IMG/VR virus record: IMGVR_UViG_3300024999_000040
Location: 84,717-148,716 of that record
DNA length: 64,000 nt
Strand: one strand, 5' to 3'
Source of the DNA: a virus
The notes under the pieces are model-generated. The model was not told where the DNA came from. It saw only the letters and a list, made by a program, of their open reading frames with translations, and did not search any database. How positions within the stretch are numbered: position 1 is the first letter of the stretch; every line of letters starts with the position of its first letter. The translations under genes and the position numbers were made by a program. This document shows, piece after piece, positions 1 through 9,997 of this stretch.

Positions 1-366
1 TTCATACATGTCATCATAAGTAGAATCTTCTATTATCAAATACATTTTACCCTTATGCCTAAGAAATTCAGATTCTAGTCTATCCCTTTCTACGAAGTTT
101 TCTATTATTTCGTCAAGACATCCCTTACGTTCTATGGAAATTTGATTATTAAAATAAGTATCTCTAATTATACCTAATTCTGGATTTTTAGGAATATAAA
201 AACTATAATCTCCCCAATCAAGTTTCTTGCTAACATAAGAGATTTTCTTTTTATCAAACCATTCTGTAATATGGGAACATTGTTGTTCCCTACTGTCACA
301 TATAATTGTCATAGAAGATAATATTTTCTTCAGTTCAGCTTCAGTATATTTGAAATTTTCAATCAT
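1..366 (-). CDS. ERCC4-type (XPF/Mus81-like) nuclease, C-terminus outside window
   Basis: Only the first 122 codons are inside the window. The translation shows the ERCC4 nuclease signature in order: DSREQ near residue 23, GDYSF near residue 50, and IERKGCLDE near residue 76, matching the family's ERK-x3-D active site, followed by an R-rich stretch. These enzymes cut branched or flapped DNA during repair and recombination. The ATG overlaps the stop of the polymerase gene as ATGA, so the two are probably translationally coupled. The start is well supported by this overlap. Length and any C-terminal helix-hairpin-helix cannot be judged. Confidence 0.8.
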   Translation of the reverse strand, partial: MIENFKYTEAELKKILSSMTIICDSREQQCSHITEWFDKKKISYVSKKLDWGDYSFYIPKNPELGIIRDTYFNNQISIERKGCLDEIIENFVERDRLESEFLRHKGKMYLIIEDSTYDDMYE

Positions 367-3300
367 TTGCTTTCTCCATTCTGAAATTTGTAAGTGATAT
401 TACTATATTTTGGTATCCAATATTCAACAGTTCCATCTACTTCTCTATATATTTTCTTTCCTGTATCTGGATTAATTTCTCCTGTTGGTTCTTTTTGTGG
501 CTTTTCATCAATAACTTTAACAAACAAAAAATCTCCTTGATCAAATGGTTGTTTATTATATTGATTTGTCCACATTTTTGTTTCTATTGTTTCACCATAT
601 TTAATTCTATACAAGATTACTTTAGTTATTGATTTTAGTACTTCCAACTCCGAAATATAATAAATATCATATGAATATTGATTATCACTAAAAGTAATGA
701 TTCCTAGAATTTCCTTCTGATTGTCTATTATCTCTTTTGTGGTTAAAGGAATATTTTCTATATTACTTATAATATCCTGTAACAAATCTTTATTTCTAAG
801 TTTAGTAACTTTTTTTGCAGTTTCATTTCCATAACCCAAAACAAAATCTAGCTTTATTCCATATTCTTCTATTTTGGCTTTAGAAATTTCTTTTGATTCT
901 CCAAAAATATCATTCCATTTTATAATTTGTAAAAGATAATTAACACCACCAAATTGTTTAAAATAATTTAACTTAACAAGTTTTTCAATAACAGTTTTAT
1001 TAATTCCAACTCCTTTTAAAGAATCAAGGAATTCTATAAAATTATTATATTTACTTTGTCCAAGTTCAAATAATGTTTGCGATACCTTTTCACCAAATCC
1101 TTTTATACTAGACATATTCGGATAGATAACTTTATTTTGTTCATCAATATTTACTCTTCTATTATCTATACCAAATTCATAATCCCCAAGTCTATATCCA
1201 TAAAAAGTTAAAGCTTCTTTTACAAGTGCATCAATTTTCTTTTTATTCTCTTTATCTTGATAGTGGTTAATTGCTACTTCATAAAATTTTGTTGTATGAT
1301 GTGCTTTAAACCACGCTTGATATGCACTATCACCTCCCATTGATAAAGCATGTGGAGCATTAAATGCATACCTTGCTGAGTCCTCGATAACATCCCAAAT
1401 ATTATCAAAATTATCAAGATTATTAAATATCTTAATCCAATTTTCTTTTAATGTACTTTTTAATTTATCTAACTTCTCTCCTTTAAGTTTCTTTTTAGAT
1501 ATCGCTTTTAAAACACCATATGCCTCACCCATAGGTAAACCAAGAAAAGATAATAACTTCATTATAGATTCTTGATATAACATAAAGTGATAACTATCAG
1601 TAAGTAAATCATCTATAATTTTTTCTCCGGTTGTATAGTTTTCTCTTGCTAAAAATGTTCCTAATAGCGATTTAAATCCTGGTCGTATACCAGCTATAAA
1701 AGCACTAGATTCAGCTAAAGTTTTTGCTTTATATTGTTTTGCTTTCTTCGTTGTTGATTCTTTTTCAACTTGATTAACACAACAAGTTATTCCTTTTTCA
1801 TATATCTCCCATGTTGCTTCATCGTTTTGAATCATTTCTCTTAATTCATCAAAAGTAGGTACTTCTTTCCCAATACTTTGAAAAAACTTATGAGTTAAAT
1901 GAACACTATCAACTATAAGATAATCATTTTTTACATAGCCAAATTCATCAAGATAATTACCTTCTATACAAGCACATAGAGTACGTTTTCCTGTAGTCTC
2001 TGATACTGCATTGATTAATCCTATCTTGCGTCTTATATCTCCTTCTAGCAACAAATAACCGCATGGATGAGCCTTTAGATTTATTGTAATTCCTTGATAT
2101 TCTAAACTGCCTTTATAAATTTCAAGATATTCTTCTGGAATAAAGTCTTCAATATGTATGAATTCTTTATCTTCTTCATCAGCATATTTTAATTTATCGT
2201 TATACTTATCAATAAACTTAGATATTTCATTTGCAACTTCTGGTTCAACATCATTTGCTCCTGCGAATAATTGCCATGCTGCCTTTTCTTTAAGTTTTTC
2301 AATTGCCATCAAAGGATAACAACTATGATATCCAATTAGTTCTCTTGTTGCTTCTACAAAAGGTTCTTGTACGGCAACATTATAATCTATATCTGGCATT
2401 TGTCCACTTAATACCCTATCTTTTGTTAAAAATCTTTCAGGATATATAGGAATTTCACAATTAAATCTATCTATTGTAGTAAATCCCAATAATTTATTTG
2501 TTATAAATGATGCAGCACTACCTCTTGATGTGGTAGTTAAAATTCCACCTTTTTCATTAACTGCTTTAGATATTATATGATAATTAGTTAATGGATAATC
2601 TACTACTCCACTATCCACATATTCTCCTACTTCATATCTTATACCTGCAACTTTTTCAGGTGTTTTTAACTTTTCATGTTTATAACTATCATTTATAATT
2701 TTCTTAAATATTTTAGTTCTTTCTTCATATGTAGTATTTGGATAAACACAAGGTATTTTGAAACTCTGATCAAAAACTGTTTCTTCACATTCATTAATAA
2801 ATACATTTGTATTCATCATTGATGTTAGAATTTCTTCATTATTTAAAACACCTTGCCTTTTAAACCTTTCGAATATTTCTTTATTATTAGGATAATCAAG
2901 ATACCATCCTTCTTCATCTTCATAGGTGATGCCTTTGTATTTTAATATCTGATCACGTTTAATTGTATTTTCAGGTTTAACATAATGGCTATCTAATCCG
3001 CATATAATTTGTATTCCGTATTTCTTAGATATTTCTAATATTTTTTCATTGAGAAATTTTTGGCTTGGAGTATTATGATTTTGTACTTCTAAAAAGAAAT
3101 TATCTCCAAAATGTTCATGAACTTTTAACCATATATCTTCTGCATCTTCATATTTCCACCCTGTAACACATGCGGAGGTTATTATCATATTATCTTTAGG
3201 AATATTAAATAACAATTCTAAATCAATTCTAGGTTTATAATAATAACCATCTTCGTTCGCAATAGAAAGAGCAAAATTCAAGTCTTCACGCCCTATCTCA

Positions 3301-3653
3301 TTCTTTGCAACTAAAACTATATGACAATTAGTTCTATCTTTTTCTATTCTATTTTTAACCCAATATGCTTCAGCAGAATGTCTATACTTTAATTCATATT
3401 TTTTAGCAATTTTATATGCTTCAAACTGGTTTCCTTGGTTTCCATGTTCCCCACTAAATAAACATCTTCCTTTATATTCAATAGTTTTTTCTGCATAATT
3501 TTCTATTGGTTCTGCACAATCAGGAGTAGAAACATTTGAATGATAAGTATGCTTATGATAGTTCTCACAATATAAATTTTCTAAATAATCATCTACATTA
3601 TAAGGAAATTTAAATGATAAAGAAGGTATTATTTTTTCAATTAGTTCTCTCAT
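363..3653 (-). CDS. dnaE: DNA polymerase III alpha subunit (DnaE type)
   Basis: A 1096-residue C-family replicative polymerase. The N-terminal PHP domain begins with HKHTYHSN near residue 33 and continues through GLDSHY near residue 218. The polymerase core shows TSRGSAASF near residue 377 and the catalytic MPDIDYN (family PDFDID) near residue 416, then the helical palm/fingers region. The C-terminus has helix-hairpin-helix-like and OB-like segments. It is close to the usual DnaE length. Phages of the SPbeta type carry their own such polymerase. It is first in a tight minus-strand block with the helicase-nuclease, DnaB and SSB genes, so it is probably the phage replicase. Confidence 0.93.
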   Translation of the reverse strand: MRELIEKIIPSLSFKFPYNVDDYLENLYCENYHKHTYHSNVSTPDCAEPIENYAEKTIEYKGRCLFSGEHGNQGNQFEAYKIAKKYELKYRHSAEAYWVKNRIEKDRTNCHIVLVAKNEIGREDLNFALSIANEDGYYYKPRIDLELLFNIPKDNMIITSACVTGWKYEDAEDIWLKVHEHFGDNFFLEVQNHNTPSQKFLNEKILEISKKYGIQIICGLDSHYVKPENTIKRDQILKYKGITYEDEEGWYLDYPNNKEIFERFKRQGVLNNEEILTSMMNTNVFINECEETVFDQSFKIPCVYPNTTYEERTKIFKKIINDSYKHEKLKTPEKVAGIRYEVGEYVDSGVVDYPLTNYHIISKAVNEKGGILTTTSRGSAASFITNKLLGFTTIDRFNCEIPIYPERFLTKDRVLSGQMPDIDYNVAVQEPFVEATRELIGYHSCYPLMAIEKLKEKAAWQLFAGANDVEPEVANEISKFIDKYNDKLKYADEEDKEFIHIEDFIPEEYLEIYKGSLEYQGITINLKAHPCGYLLLEGDIRRKIGLINAVSETTGKRTLCACIEGNYLDEFGYVKNDYLIVDSVHLTHKFFQSIGKEVPTFDELREMIQNDEATWEIYEKGITCCVNQVEKESTTKKAKQYKAKTLAESSAFIAGIRPGFKSLLGTFLARENYTTGEKIIDDLLTDSYHFMLYQESIMKLLSFLGLPMGEAYGVLKAISKKKLKGEKLDKLKSTLKENWIKIFNNLDNFDNIWDVIEDSARYAFNAPHALSMGGDSAYQAWFKAHHTTKFYEVAINHYQDKENKKKIDALVKEALTFYGYRLGDYEFGIDNRRVNIDEQNKVIYPNMSSIKGFGEKVSQTLFELGQSKYNNFIEFLDSLKGVGINKTVIEKLVKLNYFKQFGGVNYLLQIIKWNDIFGESKEISKAKIEEYGIKLDFVLGYGNETAKKVTKLRNKDLLQDIISNIENIPLTTKEIIDNQKEILGIITFSDNQYSYDIYYISELEVLKSITKVILYRIKYGETIETKMWTNQYNKQPFDQGDFLFVKVIDEKPQKEPTGEINPDTGKKIYREVDGTVEYWIPKYSNITYKFQNGESK

Positions 3654-3664
3654 ATTATATTCCT

Positions 3665-6457
3665 TTACTTTAATATTTCTTTTAATTCATCTGCGAACAA
3701 ACAATATTTACCTTTATTTCTACTTTTATTTTCATTAGTATTATATGTAATATACAGTTCATCTTTTGCTCTAGTGATATCAACAAATAGAAGTCTTCTT
3801 TCTTCTTCAAGTAAATTCAAATCGTCTTGAATTTCGTCATATTTAAATGAATTAATAGTTGTAATAACTACACTCCATTCCTTGCCTTTGCTACTATGTG
3901 CTGTTGTCAAAGTTACTACATTGTATTTATTTTCATCTTTTTCTATGCTTGTATCATCATTATATAAATTTATTTTATAAATATGTTCTAAGAAAAGATT
4001 AAAATTATCAAAAGTTATTTCTTGTAAATCTTCAATAAAACTTTTTGCTATTTCATCTTTTTCTATAATGGGATCAATTAATTTATAAAAATATTCTATT
4101 CTTGATTCTTCAGATTTTAAACTACTGAATTCCTCTATTATTTTTATTTTAAAATCATTACAAAACATTTCAATATATTCCTTATTCTTTTCTGAAAGCT
4201 CATTAATAAAATACAAATGCTCCATCAAATAATAATCATGTTCATTGTTTTTAAAGAAATTACTTAAATTTATTATGTGCTGAACATTTACATTATCGAT
4301 ATATAACTCACTTGCTTCTATCACATTAGGAATATTTTCTTTTTTAAAGTAACTTTGAATTTCCAGTAATTCTTTTTTGGTTCTTGCTATTATACAAACT
4401 TCATATTTTGGAATGCCTTTAGATATACTCTCTTTTACAAAATTGGTAATACCAATGTATTCATTTTCTAAAGTATCATAAGGTATTAAGATAGGTACTT
4501 TACCATTACTTCTTCTGCCAATAATTTCTTTATCAATTCTTTGTGTATTTAATTTGTTTAACTCATTAGCAACATAACATATTTCATTTGTTGACCTAAA
4601 ATTATCAAGCAGAAAAACGTCATTTACATTTGTAAATTGTTTATCAAAGTTTAAAATGTTCTCAGGCGTAGTATTTCGAAATGAGTAAATTGCCTGTGAA
4701 TCATCTCCGACAACCATTAATGAATTCATATTATTATATTTTTCTAATAAATGTAATAACTTTACTTGTGTAAAATCTGTATCTTGATATTCATCTATTA
4801 TAACATGCTTAAATCCATATTTGTCAATTAAATTAATATCTACTTCAAATAGTTCAATTAAGTATAATATCTGGTCTTGATACTGTATTAACCCCTTAGA
4901 TTTTAGCTTTTCATTAAACTTAGAATACATCTCATAAATAAGATCAGCCTTATTTGATTCTACATTAAAATCCTTTTCTCTTGACAAAATTTTCTCATTA
5001 AATGTTCCAACACTATAATCATAACTTTTTATAATATTGAAATATATCACAAGTTGCTTAAAAGCCCCTTTAGCATTAGGATAATTAAGTAGTGGATTCC
5101 TATAATTTAACCATTCTATTTTACTATACTCTTCTATTTCAAACAGTTCTTTAATAATATCATTTACATCTATAGAGTTTGCCAACTTAGGTTGTACTGA
5201 AAACCCTAGTTTATTCCATTCTTTAGATACTATGCTATCTCCAAAAGAGTTAAAGGTAAAAATATTGAGATTATTAACATTTATGTTTTTGATTCCATAA
5301 TAACTTAACCAATAGTTAATTTTATCTCTTAATTCTTGCGCTCCTTTATTAGTGAAGGTTATTAATAATATATCTCTTGGAGTATACCCCTTCTTGAACA
5401 ATTCTATTGTCCTCATGACCATACTTGATGATTTTCCTGAACCTGCAACAGCATTTATCCTATAATTACCATGTTCTATTTCTACAATCTGTTTTTGATC
5501 TTTTGTTAGTTTAAGTTCTCCGCTAGATTTCTTAGAATCTATAACTATTTTCATATCCAATTTATTATTAGTATCTTCATAATTACATAGAGTTGAATAA
5601 TTACAAAAATCACAATCGGAAGATTTACATTTTTCTGAATTAAAATTCAAATCAGAATTTAAAAGTTCTATAATTTCAGCATCTAGGGATTTATCATAAT
5701 TAAAAGTTATGATATTGTTCCCTTCGGAATTATTAAAATATAGAACATCAGATATTTCCTTAATTTGTTTTTCGTGTTCTTTTTGCAACTTTTTATCAGG
5801 GTAACTAATTAGTTTTAGATTATTTAATACTTCAGTCAGTTCATTTTCATCCGTCAAAAATTGAGAATAAAGGGCTTCTTTATCCTTCTTCCCTTTTAAA
5901 TGATAAAATGAAGATATAATTGGTTTACCTTTACTAGCGTATAATTGCTCCCCTAACTTTTTCAAAAGATATAATTCTATATCATTCTCAGGTAAATTCT
6001 TATCTGTTCTTGCCTTATAACTCAATTCAGTTGCACCCATCTTATATTTTATTATTTCAATACTTTCAGGATTCTCAAAACCCACATCAGCATTTATTTC
6101 TATTTCTTGATCATTTATTGAAACATTCCCATATATAGTTTTAGCTATTATTTCTCTATTCTTCAGCTTCTCAAAAGTTATATATCTTGATAAATGGGAA
6201 AATATTATATTTATTTCTACTGTTTTCTCTTGTTTTGTTAAGAAAAACTTTTCTTCTATTAGGTTTTCTATCAAAGATTTTAACTCTGTATCCTTTAGGT
6301 TAACAAAATCATAATCCTTAATAATAGTTTTATATATTTGGGAAATCATACTGGACTTATTATTAAGAGTCTTAAAATTGCTAAATTGAGATACATAGGC
6401 TTTAAATTTACAATCTTTTATATTTTTGAGTTGATATAATTTTATTTTATTTTTCAT
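3665..6457 (-). CDS. Cas4/AddB-like PD-(D/E)XK nuclease fused to UvrD/PcrA-family helicase
   Basis: A 930-residue fusion. Residues 1-300 resemble a RecB/Cas4-type nuclease: an early Cys (KDCKF, residue 15), an acidic ADVGF followed by an EIIKYK strand near residues 120-140, and a Cys cluster C-x4-C-x2-C-x5-C near residue 275 that could hold a 4Fe-4S centre. Residues 315-930 are a superfamily-1 helicase: Walker A AVAGSGKSS, the DEYQDTD box, VGDDSQAIYSFRN, and late motifs SSKGKEW and DITRAKDELY. The combination suggests a DNA-end-processing helicase-nuclease in phage recombination or replication. Nuclease activity is inferred from motifs only. Confidence 0.87.
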   Translation of the reverse strand: MKNKIKLYQLKNIKDCKFKAYVSQFSNFKTLNNKSSMISQIYKTIIKDYDFVNLKDTELKSLIENLIEEKFFLTKQEKTVEINIIFSHLSRYITFEKLKNREIIAKTIYGNVSINDQEIEINADVGFENPESIEIIKYKMGATELSYKARTDKNLPENDIELYLLKKLGEQLYASKGKPIISSFYHLKGKKDKEALYSQFLTDENELTEVLNNLKLISYPDKKLQKEHEKQIKEISDVLYFNNSEGNNIITFNYDKSLDAEIIELLNSDLNFNSEKCKSSDCDFCNYSTLCNYEDTNNKLDMKIVIDSKKSSGELKLTKDQKQIVEIEHGNYRINAVAGSGKSSSMVMRTIELFKKGYTPRDILLITFTNKGAQELRDKINYWLSYYGIKNINVNNLNIFTFNSFGDSIVSKEWNKLGFSVQPKLANSIDVNDIIKELFEIEEYSKIEWLNYRNPLLNYPNAKGAFKQLVIYFNIIKSYDYSVGTFNEKILSREKDFNVESNKADLIYEMYSKFNEKLKSKGLIQYQDQILYLIELFEVDINLIDKYGFKHVIIDEYQDTDFTQVKLLHLLEKYNNMNSLMVVGDDSQAIYSFRNTTPENILNFDKQFTNVNDVFLLDNFRSTNEICYVANELNKLNTQRIDKEIIGRRSNGKVPILIPYDTLENEYIGITNFVKESISKGIPKYEVCIIARTKKELLEIQSYFKKENIPNVIEASELYIDNVNVQHIINLSNFFKNNEHDYYLMEHLYFINELSEKNKEYIEMFCNDFKIKIIEEFSSLKSEESRIEYFYKLIDPIIEKDEIAKSFIEDLQEITFDNFNLFLEHIYKINLYNDDTSIEKDENKYNVVTLTTAHSSKGKEWSVVITTINSFKYDEIQDDLNLLEEERRLLFVDITRAKDELYITYNTNENKSRNKGKYCLFADELKEILK

Positions 6458-6479
6458 TAATAAATCCTTCTTTATAATT

Positions 6480-7835
6480 TTATTTGAAAATTGATTGTTT
6501 TTTATTGTTTTTATCCTCTTTTGCTATACTGTAAAAATTAAAAGTTCTGCCTTCAAACATCAAAGGGAAATATCCAGTAGCCCCATTTCTTTGTTTTGCA
6601 ATAATTGCTTTCCTTTTTTGAATTTCAGCCATATCATCAGAATCACTTTCTTTATGAAGAAAAATTACGTTATCAGCATCCTGCTCTATATCACCACATT
6701 CTCTTAAATCGCTCAATCTAGGTTCTCTATTTTCTTTTTCTGTTGCACGATTTAATTGTGCTAACGCAACTACAGGAATATTAAATTCTTTTGATAGTGA
6801 TTTTAAATTTCTACTGATATCTCCAAGTTCTCCATTTCTATTGTCAGTTTTTTTCATAGTCAACATTAACTGAATATAATCTACAAATAAAGCATCTAAC
6901 TTGTTTTTTGATTTTAATTGTCTACAATAAGCACGAATTTCTTGTATGTATTTAAATTCTTCAATTTGCAATGGAAGGCTATTAATATATATCAAGGTTT
7001 GTTTGTATAATTTATATTCATCTTCTGTCATTAATTTAGGCTTTCTTAATTTATGACTATTAATTTTTGATTCTGAAGATATTAGTCTTGCCAATAATTG
7101 CTTATCAGACATCTCTAAACTTATAAATGGAATATGTAATCCTTTTTTAACAAGATTTCTAGCAATTTGTAATCCGAAAGCGGTCTTGCCAACAGCAGGT
7201 CTAGCCCCAATAATTGTAAATTCTTGTTCATGCAATCCGTCTAACCAATAATCATAATCGGTTAATCCTGTAAAATATTTTTCTTCATTTCCATTATCTT
7301 GATTTCTTTTTCTTTCAATATCTCCATCAAGTTCTTCTGAAGCTTTTTTCATACTTCTATTTTTCTTTTGATCATTTATGTCTATTCCAGATATAATTTC
7401 TAGGGCATCATTTTTTAAGTCAACAGTATTATCATAGTCTTGCTCATATGCTTTTTCTTGTATTTCTGAAGACTTTTTTATTAATTGTCTTCTTATGGAT
7501 TTTTCTTCTACTATTCTTGAATAATGTTTAGCATTTGCAGTTGTTGGTACATTACTTGAGATATAAGCAAGATAATCATAGCCACCAATTGTATCGAAAA
7601 TATTCTGTAATTTTAATTGTTCTGATACAGTAATTATATCTACTGGTTTATTACCATTATGTAGTTCATAAATAATATCAAATATTTCTTGATGTTCTGG
7701 CTTATAAAAATCCCTTGAATTTAAAATAGATAAAATATCTGGTATAATATCACTATCCAATAAGGCAGAACCTAATACACTTTGTTCTGCCTCAATGTTT
7801 TGTGGAGGCAACCTACCTAAAGCATTAAAATTCAT
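6480..7835 (-). CDS. dnaB: Replicative DNA helicase DnaB
   Basis: 451 residues, the normal DnaB length. The N-terminal domain starts with the typical PPQNIEAEQSVLGS. The RecA-like core shows Walker A GARPAVGKTAF near residue 205, FISLEMSD, the Walker B strand ALFVDYIQLM near residue 315, and DLRECGDIEQDADNVIFL. It acts as the hexameric 5'-3' helicase at the fork. The neighbour just upstream in the transcript (DUF4373 protein) may help load it. A plus-strand frame inside the gene is a shadow. Confidence 0.95.
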   Translation of the reverse strand: MNFNALGRLPPQNIEAEQSVLGSALLDSDIIPDILSILNSRDFYKPEHQEIFDIIYELHNGNKPVDIITVSEQLKLQNIFDTIGGYDYLAYISSNVPTTANAKHYSRIVEEKSIRRQLIKKSSEIQEKAYEQDYDNTVDLKNDALEIISGIDINDQKKNRSMKKASEELDGDIERKRNQDNGNEEKYFTGLTDYDYWLDGLHEQEFTIIGARPAVGKTAFGLQIARNLVKKGLHIPFISLEMSDKQLLARLISSESKINSHKLRKPKLMTEDEYKLYKQTLIYINSLPLQIEEFKYIQEIRAYCRQLKSKNKLDALFVDYIQLMLTMKKTDNRNGELGDISRNLKSLSKEFNIPVVALAQLNRATEKENREPRLSDLRECGDIEQDADNVIFLHKESDSDDMAEIQKRKAIIAKQRNGATGYFPLMFEGRTFNFYSIAKEDKNNKKQSIFK

Positions 7836-7845
7836 AACACCATCC

Positions 7846-8523
7846 TTAATTTACTTCATAATTTGATAAATCTTTATATTGAGGCTTTTTAGGCTGATTA
7901 ATAGAATTTTGTTTATTCTTTTTTTCTTCCATATTAATCCAAGTTAAAATAGTATGGTAATGACTAGCTTTCTTTCTTTTTGCTTCAGTAGGTTTTTCAC
8001 CTATCCAATTATTCAAACTCTCTATTTTATCATCTATGAATTTCTTATCGTATTTTTCTACTAACTTTTCATATTCATTTTCAGTCAAAAAAACATATTC
8101 CAAATATTGTTTTTTATCTTCTTTGGGTTTTTCTATTTTTATATCGTTTTCAACTAAATTTGTATTAATATTTACTTTCTTTTTCATCTTCTGAATATTA
8201 TTTAATAAATTTGGTACATATAAAATTCTTTCATTTTTCCATTTTTCTTTATCAATAGCATCTAATTCACATAGAGTGTTTAAAATTTCAGACATTAATT
8301 TACCATCAATTTTAAATTTATCTAATAGAATTTTACATGCTCCTTTTGTTTTAGCACAAAATTGATAATCATGAGATGGACTACTTCCTAAAACTTCTAA
8401 TAATTTAAACCAAACTGCATACCCATTATTTTGATATAACATTTCCAATGTTTTTATTGTTGTGCTTTCTTTTAATAAATGAGGGAAAAAGTCTATAGAT
8501 TGTTTAGGTTTCCCTGCCATCAT
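7846..8523 (-). CDS. DUF4373 (Lin1244/Lin1753-like) replication-associated protein
   Basis: 225 residues. The N-terminus (SIDFFPHLLKES, then LEMLYQNNGYAVWFKLLEVLG) matches the DUF4373 domain found at the N-terminus of phage replication initiators and helicase-loading proteins in Firmicutes. The C-terminal half is lysine-rich, with HYHTILTWINMEEKK resembling the end of such initiators. Its position between dnaB and ssb fits that role. An AGGTGA motif lies 5 nt before the first of two adjacent ATG codons. The function is inferred from family and position. Confidence 0.72.
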   Translation of the reverse strand: MMAGKPKQSIDFFPHLLKESTTIKTLEMLYQNNGYAVWFKLLEVLGSSPSHDYQFCAKTKGACKILLDKFKIDGKLMSEILNTLCELDAIDKEKWKNERILYVPNLLNNIQKMKKKVNINTNLVENDIKIEKPKEDKKQYLEYVFLTENEYEKLVEKYDKKFIDDKIESLNNWIGEKPTEAKRKKASHYHTILTWINMEEKKNKQNSINQPKKPQYKDLSNYEVN

Positions 8524-8590
8524 ATATCACCTACTTTTAAAAGATTTTAGGAGGAGAATATTTCTCCTCCTATAAGTTTACATATTTGTA

Positions 8591-8995
8591 TTAAAATGGA
8601 AGATCATCGTCTTCCAAAGGATAAAAACCATCTCCCTGTGCTCCAGTAGGTTTTTGTGAAGGTGTTCCTTCACCCTTTTTGCTATCTGCAAAATAAGTAT
8701 CTTCAACAATAACTTCTGTTACATAATGCTTTTTACCTTCGTTATCATCCCAAGTTCTTGTTTCAATTCTTCCTACAATAGCAACCTGTGAACCTTTAGT
8801 AAAATATTTAGCTACAAATTCTGCTGTCTTTGCCCATGACTGACAATTGATAAAATCTGCTTTCTTTTCTTCCCCTTGTTTTGTAAATTTTCTGTTTACC
8901 GCTAATGTGAAAGAACATACGGCAGTATTATTAGCAGTAGTATACTTCAATTCAGGGTCTTTGGTGAGCCTTCCCATAAGAATTACTTTGTTCAT
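8591..8995 (-). CDS. ssb: Single-stranded DNA-binding protein
   Basis: 134 residues. The OB-fold start MNKVILMGRLTKDPEL, the core FINCQSWAKTAEF, and the acidic tail ending DDDLPF (the partner-recruiting tip of bacterial SSB) are all present. It coats single-stranded DNA at the fork and binds partners through the tail. It is somewhat shorter than host SSB because the linker is short, as is common in phages. It lies between the replication-initiator gene and the RecA-like ATPase gene. Confidence 0.96.
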   Translation of the reverse strand: MNKVILMGRLTKDPELKYTTANNTAVCSFTLAVNRKFTKQGEEKKADFINCQSWAKTAEFVAKYFTKGSQVAIVGRIETRTWDDNEGKKHYVTEVIVEDTYFADSKKGEGTPSQKPTGAQGDGFYPLEDDDLPF

Positions 8996-9014
8996 AATTA
9001 ATTTATCCTCCTAT

Positions 9015-9959
9015 TTATTTTGTTATAGTTATATCCTTTAATGCCTTGATAACGGCATTTGCGACCTCTATGTCCTTAATTGTGGTATAATTTGCAACTG
9101 TGTGTTTTGACTTTATTGCCGTTTTAATGTCTGCCTCTGATACTTTCAATGAAGTTAATTCAGCAACTATAGTCTTAATATCTTCTTTTGCTTTTGCTAA
9201 TTCATCAACTACTGATTCATCAATTTTAGATTCATTGAATTTTGGTGTCTCTGATTTAGGTTGTGGTTTAGGGTCTGGAGCATCTCCACTATTAGCCCAA
9301 TCATACAATGCCATACCATCTTTTTCTGTCAGCACATCATATCTATTTTCAAAGAGATGTGTATTGTCTTTCATAGCATCAGCAATATGTGATTGTTGGT
9401 CAATATTGAACGTAACGGTATAGTTGTATTCTGTATTATCTCTCTGTTTATAACCCAATCCAACTTTCTTTGGCACTTGCTTTCCATTCTTCTCTTCCAT
9501 AACATATTCGTCTTTTCCTCTGACGGTAGCAAAAATATGTAGTGGAGATTGAAGAATCTTTTCCATAAAAGGGTCATGTCTAGGAGTAATTTTTACCCAA
9601 TTAGTATAACTATTTCCTGGCATTTTTGAGTGAACTTCCAAACAATAATCCCATTCATGAGTTATACTATCAATGATTAAAATAGTGTAACCCCCATCAG
9701 CAGCAGCATCTATTGCTTCAATATACTTTTCTGGAGTATAAGGTGCTGATAATTGCAAATCATCAAAATCGAATTCATTTGCATAATATCTTATACGTCC
9801 ATTTTCCGTATCAATTGCTGCAATTTTACCACCAGACTTTTTTGCAAATCCAGTTGCAAGTCTTAACATTGAATATGTTTTGCCTGAACCCGATGCTCCT
9901 GCCCCGAGAACCTTTATCCATATCTGTTCTCTCTTCGCTTTTTTAAAGCCAATTGCCAT
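9015..9959 (-). CDS. RecA-like P-loop ATPase (AAA_24 / Sak4-type), phage recombination
   Basis: 314 residues. Walker A GASGSGKTYSM lies near residue 20, followed by AAIDTENGR and the Walker B strand YTILIIDSITHEWD near residue 95. This arrangement is typical of the phage AAA_24/Sak4 family, single-domain RecA-like ATPases found next to SSB genes and involved in single-strand annealing. Residues 225-314 form a linker with prolines and then a helical tail. The adjacent ssb gene fits the known functional partnership. Other frames over the gene are shadows. Confidence 0.8.
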   Translation of the reverse strand: MAIGFKKAKREQIWIKVLGAGASGSGKTYSMLRLATGFAKKSGGKIAAIDTENGRIRYYANEFDFDDLQLSAPYTPEKYIEAIDAAADGGYTILIIDSITHEWDYCLEVHSKMPGNSYTNWVKITPRHDPFMEKILQSPLHIFATVRGKDEYVMEEKNGKQVPKKVGLGYKQRDNTEYNYTVTFNIDQQSHIADAMKDNTHLFENRYDVLTEKDGMALYDWANSGDAPDPKPQPKSETPKFNESKIDESVVDELAKAKEDIKTIVAELTSLKVSEADIKTAIKSKHTVANYTTIKDIEVANAVIKALKDITITK

Positions 9960-9997
9960 AAATTCTCTTACCCTCTTTCTTTATTATATTTATTTTA

